From the NCBI GenBank assembly GCA_003550305.1, contig QKYT01000258.1, positions 69,728-83,422 on the forward strand: a stretch of DNA of 13,695 nucleotides, given 5' to 3'. Of this stretch, positions 10,087 to 13,695 are shown one piece after another. Source of the stretch: Glomus cerebriforme (lineage: Eukaryota > Glomeromycota > Glomeromycetes > Glomerales > Glomeraceae). Below the pieces are notes generated by a model. The model searched no databases and was not told where the DNA came from. It saw only the letters and a list, made by a program, of their open reading frames with translations. The translations under genes were made by a program, and so were the position numbers. How positions within the stretch are numbered: the first letter of the stretch is position 1; every line of letters begins with the position of its first letter.

Positions 10087-11014
10087 ATGAATACACAAAC
10101 TGCTTCCGTCATCTTTAATGTCTTGAGGGCTATACAAATCTTGATTGTTTTCATCTGTTTTATTATAGGTAAAGAAAGAAAGAAATAAATGCTCATTTGA
10201 AAATTATTTAGAATATACGCTAATAATAATCCTTTTTTTTAAAAAATAAAATAAATAGAAATTGTTGAGTACACAGCATTTCAAGAATTCCATGCAGATC
10301 AAGGGTTTAACGAGTCGGATTATTTCAATGGTGGAATGTAAGTGTTATAGATTTTTTTTTATCGCAACATTCGTATCACAATTATATTAATTTTTTTTTT
10401 TCTCTCTTTCTTCCAGAACCGTATCCACAAAAGATGAAACTGTCGTATATTATAATGGAATAAAAATCTTTCATTATATTGCTCTAATATTGACTTTAAT
10501 AGATGGTGGATTTTATTTATCAAGATTTTGTCGTTATCCAGCTACGGGACCATTTAAACGCGATATTTCTATCAATGCATTTTTCATGATATTATGGTTC
10601 ACATCTGGTATAGCAAATATTTATCCATCATTTGTAGGTTATGGATTTACTTGCAACAATTTGCCTCTAATAGGTGATAATACAAATGTGGTTATACCCA
10701 ACGCTATTTTCCGCGAGTGTAATGCTAAAGCATTAAATATATCATTTGGTTGGATTAATGGTTTTCTTTTCTTAGCAACAACTATAATGGCATTGAGGTT
10801 GTGGAAAGAAAGAAAAGAAAGATATGGAGGTGAAAGGAGAGTTGAAGCTTTAGGAGACGTAGTTTATAAATATAAACCACGTCCTAATACAATAGTTCAA
10901 GTTGATGAACCTGAACAAGTTATGATATATAAAACTTATAGTAGAACTGAAATGAAGAGAGGAACACCAAGTACTTATGTCATAAGAACTTCTCAGGGTA
11001 ATTTATGGGAATAA
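10087..11014 (+). CDS. MARVEL-like four-TM membrane protein 1, 252 aa
   Basis: Exons 10087-10168, 10259-10337 and 10417-11014 join in frame (759 nt; introns of 90 and 79 bp, donors GTAAAG and GTAAGT). The predicted protein has four hydrophobic segments: about 8-30, 70-90, 105-122 and 160-182. The loop between TM3 and TM4 has cysteines at 133 and 155. Signatures shared with the neighbouring paralog are YNG before TM2, LWFTSGIAN in TM3 and C-x6-7-SFGWIN entering TM4. These fit fungal MARVEL-type (Nce102-like) proteins, which organise plasma-membrane microdomains and membrane traffic. The C-terminal tail (183-252) is basic, then mixed, and likely cytoplasmic. The first exon is exactly as long as that of the gene at 12358, indicating duplication. 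The stop codon overlaps an AATAAA (11010-11015). The domain name is inferred from topology and motif pattern. Confidence 0.85.
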
Positions 11015-11016
11015 AA

Positions 11017-11050
<34 letters not shown>
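11017..11050. repeat. T18A16 perfect homopolymer palindrome
   Basis: Eighteen T are followed directly by sixteen A, two bases after the stop codon of MARVEL gene 1. It could fold as a hairpin in the 3' UTR or mark a cleavage region. Confidence 0.9.
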
Positions 11051-12292
11051 GTTAAAAAATCCTTAGGAATTCAAAAGCCTTATGAAAAATGACCTTACTC
11101 TGAGATGTTCTTTTTAACGATACCAAAAAAAAAATATTTACATTTTTTACATCCCATTTTTCCCATTTCATCACATTTTTGAATATACATACCCTTTTCC
11201 CCCTTAATTCCTTTTAATTGTAACTATACGGTACGGTAATAGCACATAAGTGTAATATTCTTTTTTAAATAATTGTAAATTATTCCCTGGTTTTTTTTTC
11301 ATTTTTTTGGCATTTATTTCATTTATTTTGCATTTGTACACATTATATTTAATGATGTATTTAATGATCAAACTGGCAGGAACAGATTTGAGGTTTAACG
11401 AGTTTTTTCTTTTTTATATATATATATATGTATGTATGTTATTTAATATATAAATAATAAATTAACTTGCTGTTTGGATATAATACGTTTACGCTATAAT
11501 AAAATGAACAAATCATACGTCATCGCGAAAGATAAATCTTTGAATTAGATAGCTGCATCAATTTATAAATTAAATGATAAATTTGGCACAAATAAAAAAA
11601 AAATATATATAATATTTATAAATACGATAAGATTAGTAATTAAATGAAAGATAAGCCAAAAAAAACTTCCATGGATTATGGTAATGGTAAATCTTAGTAA
11701 AAATAAGAAATAGCTAAAAATATAAATGATGCACAATTATTCAATTTACATAATTGGATATATTTGAAAGGAGGATAGGAACGTTACAAAACCTGGTCTG
11801 TGTAATACCGCATATAAATAGGGTATATATATATAATAAAAAGATATCGACTAAAAAATAATCTTCCGCGGGTTTGGGCTTCTCTTTTTTTTTTTTTTAA
11901 CATAAAAAAATACAAACTCCCTGATTTTTTTTTTTTTTTATCCGGTTGTACATCAAATAATTTTTTTTTTTTTTCACAAAATTTTTAACGAATTTTTTTT
12001 TTTCGATTATTTTAGAATTTTGTGAATTTCATTTCCATTGGTTTGTTCCATGATTTATAATAACCATTATTTCATCATTATGTATCTTCTTTAATGCTTT
12101 ATTAGGATTATTATCATTTACTTATTGTAACAATAAATTATTTATATACTAAAGGAATTCATTTTTATCACGAAACAAAATTTTATGAACTTTATAAATT
12201 ATTTTTGTAAAAATATTTCAAAAATCTTTATTTTTTTTTTTAAAAAAAAACAAATATACATATTAAAGAAAAAGAGACATATTTCAAATTGT

Positions 12293-12322
12293 AAAAAAAA
12301 AGGGGGGAGGGAAAAAAAAAAA
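12293..12322 (+). repeat. Homopurine tract with G6AG3 core
   Basis: A9, G6, A, G3 and A11 form 30 uninterrupted purines ending 35 bp before the ATG at 12358. The location suggests 5' leader or core promoter. G runs of this length are rare in the window. Confidence 0.85.
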
Positions 12323-12330
12323 TTATTTTA

Positions 12331-12343
12331 TTATATATATAAA
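12331..12343 (+). promoter_or_regulatory. TATA-like stretch before MARVEL gene 2
   Basis: A TATATATATAAAT element is found only about 15-25 bp before the ATG, just after the homopurine tract. That is close for a TATA box, so it may simply be AT-rich leader. Confidence 0.15.
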
Positions 12344-12357
12344 TATTATCAAAAATC

Positions 12358-13524
12358 ATGAAGATTAGCAAACATCCACTTTATTTTTTATTTGTAAAAT
12401 TATCACAAATATTGGTTTGTATAATAGTAGTAATACTAGGTAAGTCGATTGTTTTCATTATTTTCTTTCCTATTTCCTTTTTTTTTTTTCTAATATAATG
12501 AATGTATTGTTTTTTATATCTTATTAGAAGCTACATCATATGTTACTTGGTCAAATTATGTCGACGAATTTAATTCATCAAAATTATATCCACAAATTGT
12601 AATTAATAAATCAATGTATTTTGATAAACAACATTTACCCAATTCATCTATAACGTTGGTATTTTATTTTATTTTATTTTATTTATTCATTTATTTTTTT
12701 TAGGACGTCTTTAATCTAATGATTTTCTTATTTTGAATTATAGATATAATGGGCAAGTTAAAATATGGTATTATATTGTAATAGTAATAACATTATTGGG
12801 AACAGGTAATGTATTGGTATAAAATTATACATGTATTTATATATTATACATATATTAATTATATTAATTGTTTTTTTTAGTTGCTTATGTATCAAAATAT
12901 AGATGGTTATGGGATCATGCATTAAGATTAATTTTAATGGAACTGTTTGTATTATAATTCATTTAACTATTTTTTATAAAAAAAGATTCCCTTTTTTTTT
13001 AATTATTTTTTAAATTACGTTAATTTTTTAGATTCTTCTTTTCATTGTGGTTTACGTCAGGTAAAAATCATTAAATATTGAATTTTTTTAAAAAAAAACA
13101 ACTTTATCAACTCTTTTCTAAATAAAATTTCTTTTCTCTTTTTTTATTTTTAGGAGTAGCAAATTTAGATCCATGGTATTCTGGACCAGGATTAAGATGT
13201 GATTTAATTCGTACAGATTATACAAACCCTCAAGTAACAAAATTAGCAGAGTTAGCACAATTGCAATGTAATACAGATGTAGCTAGTTTATCATTTGGAT
13301 GGATAAATGTAGGATTATATGTTATATCATTATACTTCGCGAGGAAACGATCATCAGAATTAGATTGGACTACCGTACCAAAATTTAATAATTATGATGA
13401 TCAAGAAGTTATTGAAGAAGGTGGAGAAGATAGAGAAGGTAGTAGTCCAAGAAGAGAATCTAGAGGTTCAAGAACCTTTAATCTAAGATATAATAGCGGT
13501 AGTAATCGTCCTGCATTCTTTTAA
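12358..13524 (+). CDS. MARVEL-like four-TM membrane protein 2, 244 aa
   Basis: Six exons join in frame: 12358-12439, 12528-12654, 12744-12805, 12881-12944, 13032-13060 and 13154-13524 (735 nt; introns 75-93 bp). Donors include GTTGGT and GTTTGT, chosen because only these keep the frame and align with the neighbour. Hydrophobic segments lie at about 8-28, 75-95, 104-121 and 166-184. Shared with the gene at 10087 are YNG before TM2, LWFTSGVAN in TM3 and SFGWIN in TM4. The extracellular-type loop has C137 and C160, at positions like the neighbour's two loop cysteines. The C-tail differs: acidic (EVIEEGGEDREG), then Ser/Arg-rich, ending PAFF. The role is likely membrane organisation, by family only. 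The 29-nt fifth exon encodes the TM3 core. An AATAAA lies about 40 bp after the stop. Confidence 0.85.
12660..12685. repeat. (ATTTT)n microsatellite in intron 2 of MARVEL gene 2
   Basis: Four to five tandem ATTTT units begin six bases inside the 89-bp intron 12655-12743. Confidence 0.8.
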
Positions 13525-13695
13525 TATGAAAAAAAATTTGAGATAAAAGAAAAATAATTTAAATAAAAAAAAAAAAGTTTTTTTATATCTTAAAAAATAG
13601 AATATAATTGATTTAAATTTTAAAATTTAACACTCAAGGAGGTAATCACGCTTCCATTTATTTGATATTTACATATATAAAAAGTCAAAAAAAAA
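13525..13695. other. 3' flank of MARVEL gene 2
   Basis: A/T-rich presumed 3' UTR and downstream DNA with AATAAA (about 13562-13567), an A tract, and the palindrome TTAAATTTTAAAATTTAA (about 13613-13630). No further gene is seen before the window ends. Confidence 0.5.

Larger units (their letters stand above)
11051..12357. other. Spacer between the two MARVEL-like genes
   Basis: No ORF or RNA gene is recognised. It contains (TA)n with (TATG)3 at about 11415-11440, a CRE-like TACGTCA (11516-11522), another TA run near 11824-11838, and a cluster of three to four T tracts between 11888 and 12003. A T11A9 palindrome (12231-12250) and a purine-only tract with a G6 run (12293-12322) lie near the next gene start. 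The poly-T cluster is a plausible nucleosome-free promoter region for the gene at 12358. Confidence 0.55.

Noticed and set aside
10490..11014. Separate gene starting at a TTG inside the last MARVEL exon
   Set aside because: Two upstream exons add the first transmembrane segment in frame from an ATG at 10087.
1..13695. tRNA, rRNA, CRISPR array, or intact transposon
   Set aside because: I saw no T-loop/anticodon patterns, no regularly spaced direct repeats, and no transposase, reverse transcriptase or terminal repeats; the Gag-like part stands alone.

Overview
The window looks like nuclear DNA of a very AT-rich filamentous fungus. All genes but one are cut by short introns (69-98 bp, GT..AG), and intergenic DNA is full of A/T homopolymers and (TA)n runs. 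I infer an arbuscular mycorrhizal fungus (Glomeromycotina, Rhizophagus-like), because the first gene has the Gag-like plus MIR architecture I associate with that group. This assignment comes from recall and was not computed.

Layout. (1) 1-1173, minus strand: 5' part of a three-exon gene, a Gag-like N-terminal half followed by a MIR (beta-trefoil) domain, running off the left edge. (2) 1174-1551: spacer with homopolymers and undetermined bases. (3) 1552-6584, minus strand: a complete phospholipase D (PX-PH-HKD-HKD, Spo14/PLD1 class) that I resolve into 18 exons giving one open frame of 1205 residues. It includes a 9-nt microexon carrying the catalytic histidine of the first HKD motif. (4) 6585-7945: spacer with long T and A tracts and one possible small secreted-peptide ORF. 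(5) 7946-8695, plus strand: single-exon 249-residue protein with a PB1-like C-terminal fold. (6) 8696-10086: spacer. (7) 10087-11014, plus strand: three-exon, 252-residue four-TM MARVEL-like protein. (8) 11015-12357: spacer with repeated poly-T tracts. (9) 12358-13524, plus strand: six-exon, 244-residue paralog of gene 7.

The genes do not form an evident pathway. PLD and MARVEL proteins both belong to membrane and vesicle biology (PLD makes phosphatidic acid; MARVEL proteins organise membrane microdomains), but nothing in the sequence links them. Most single ORFs in the PLD region are exons of that one gene. The points most worth a second look are the catalytic-site microexon, the Gag-MIR fusion, and the tandem MARVEL pair with 3'-biased intron differences.
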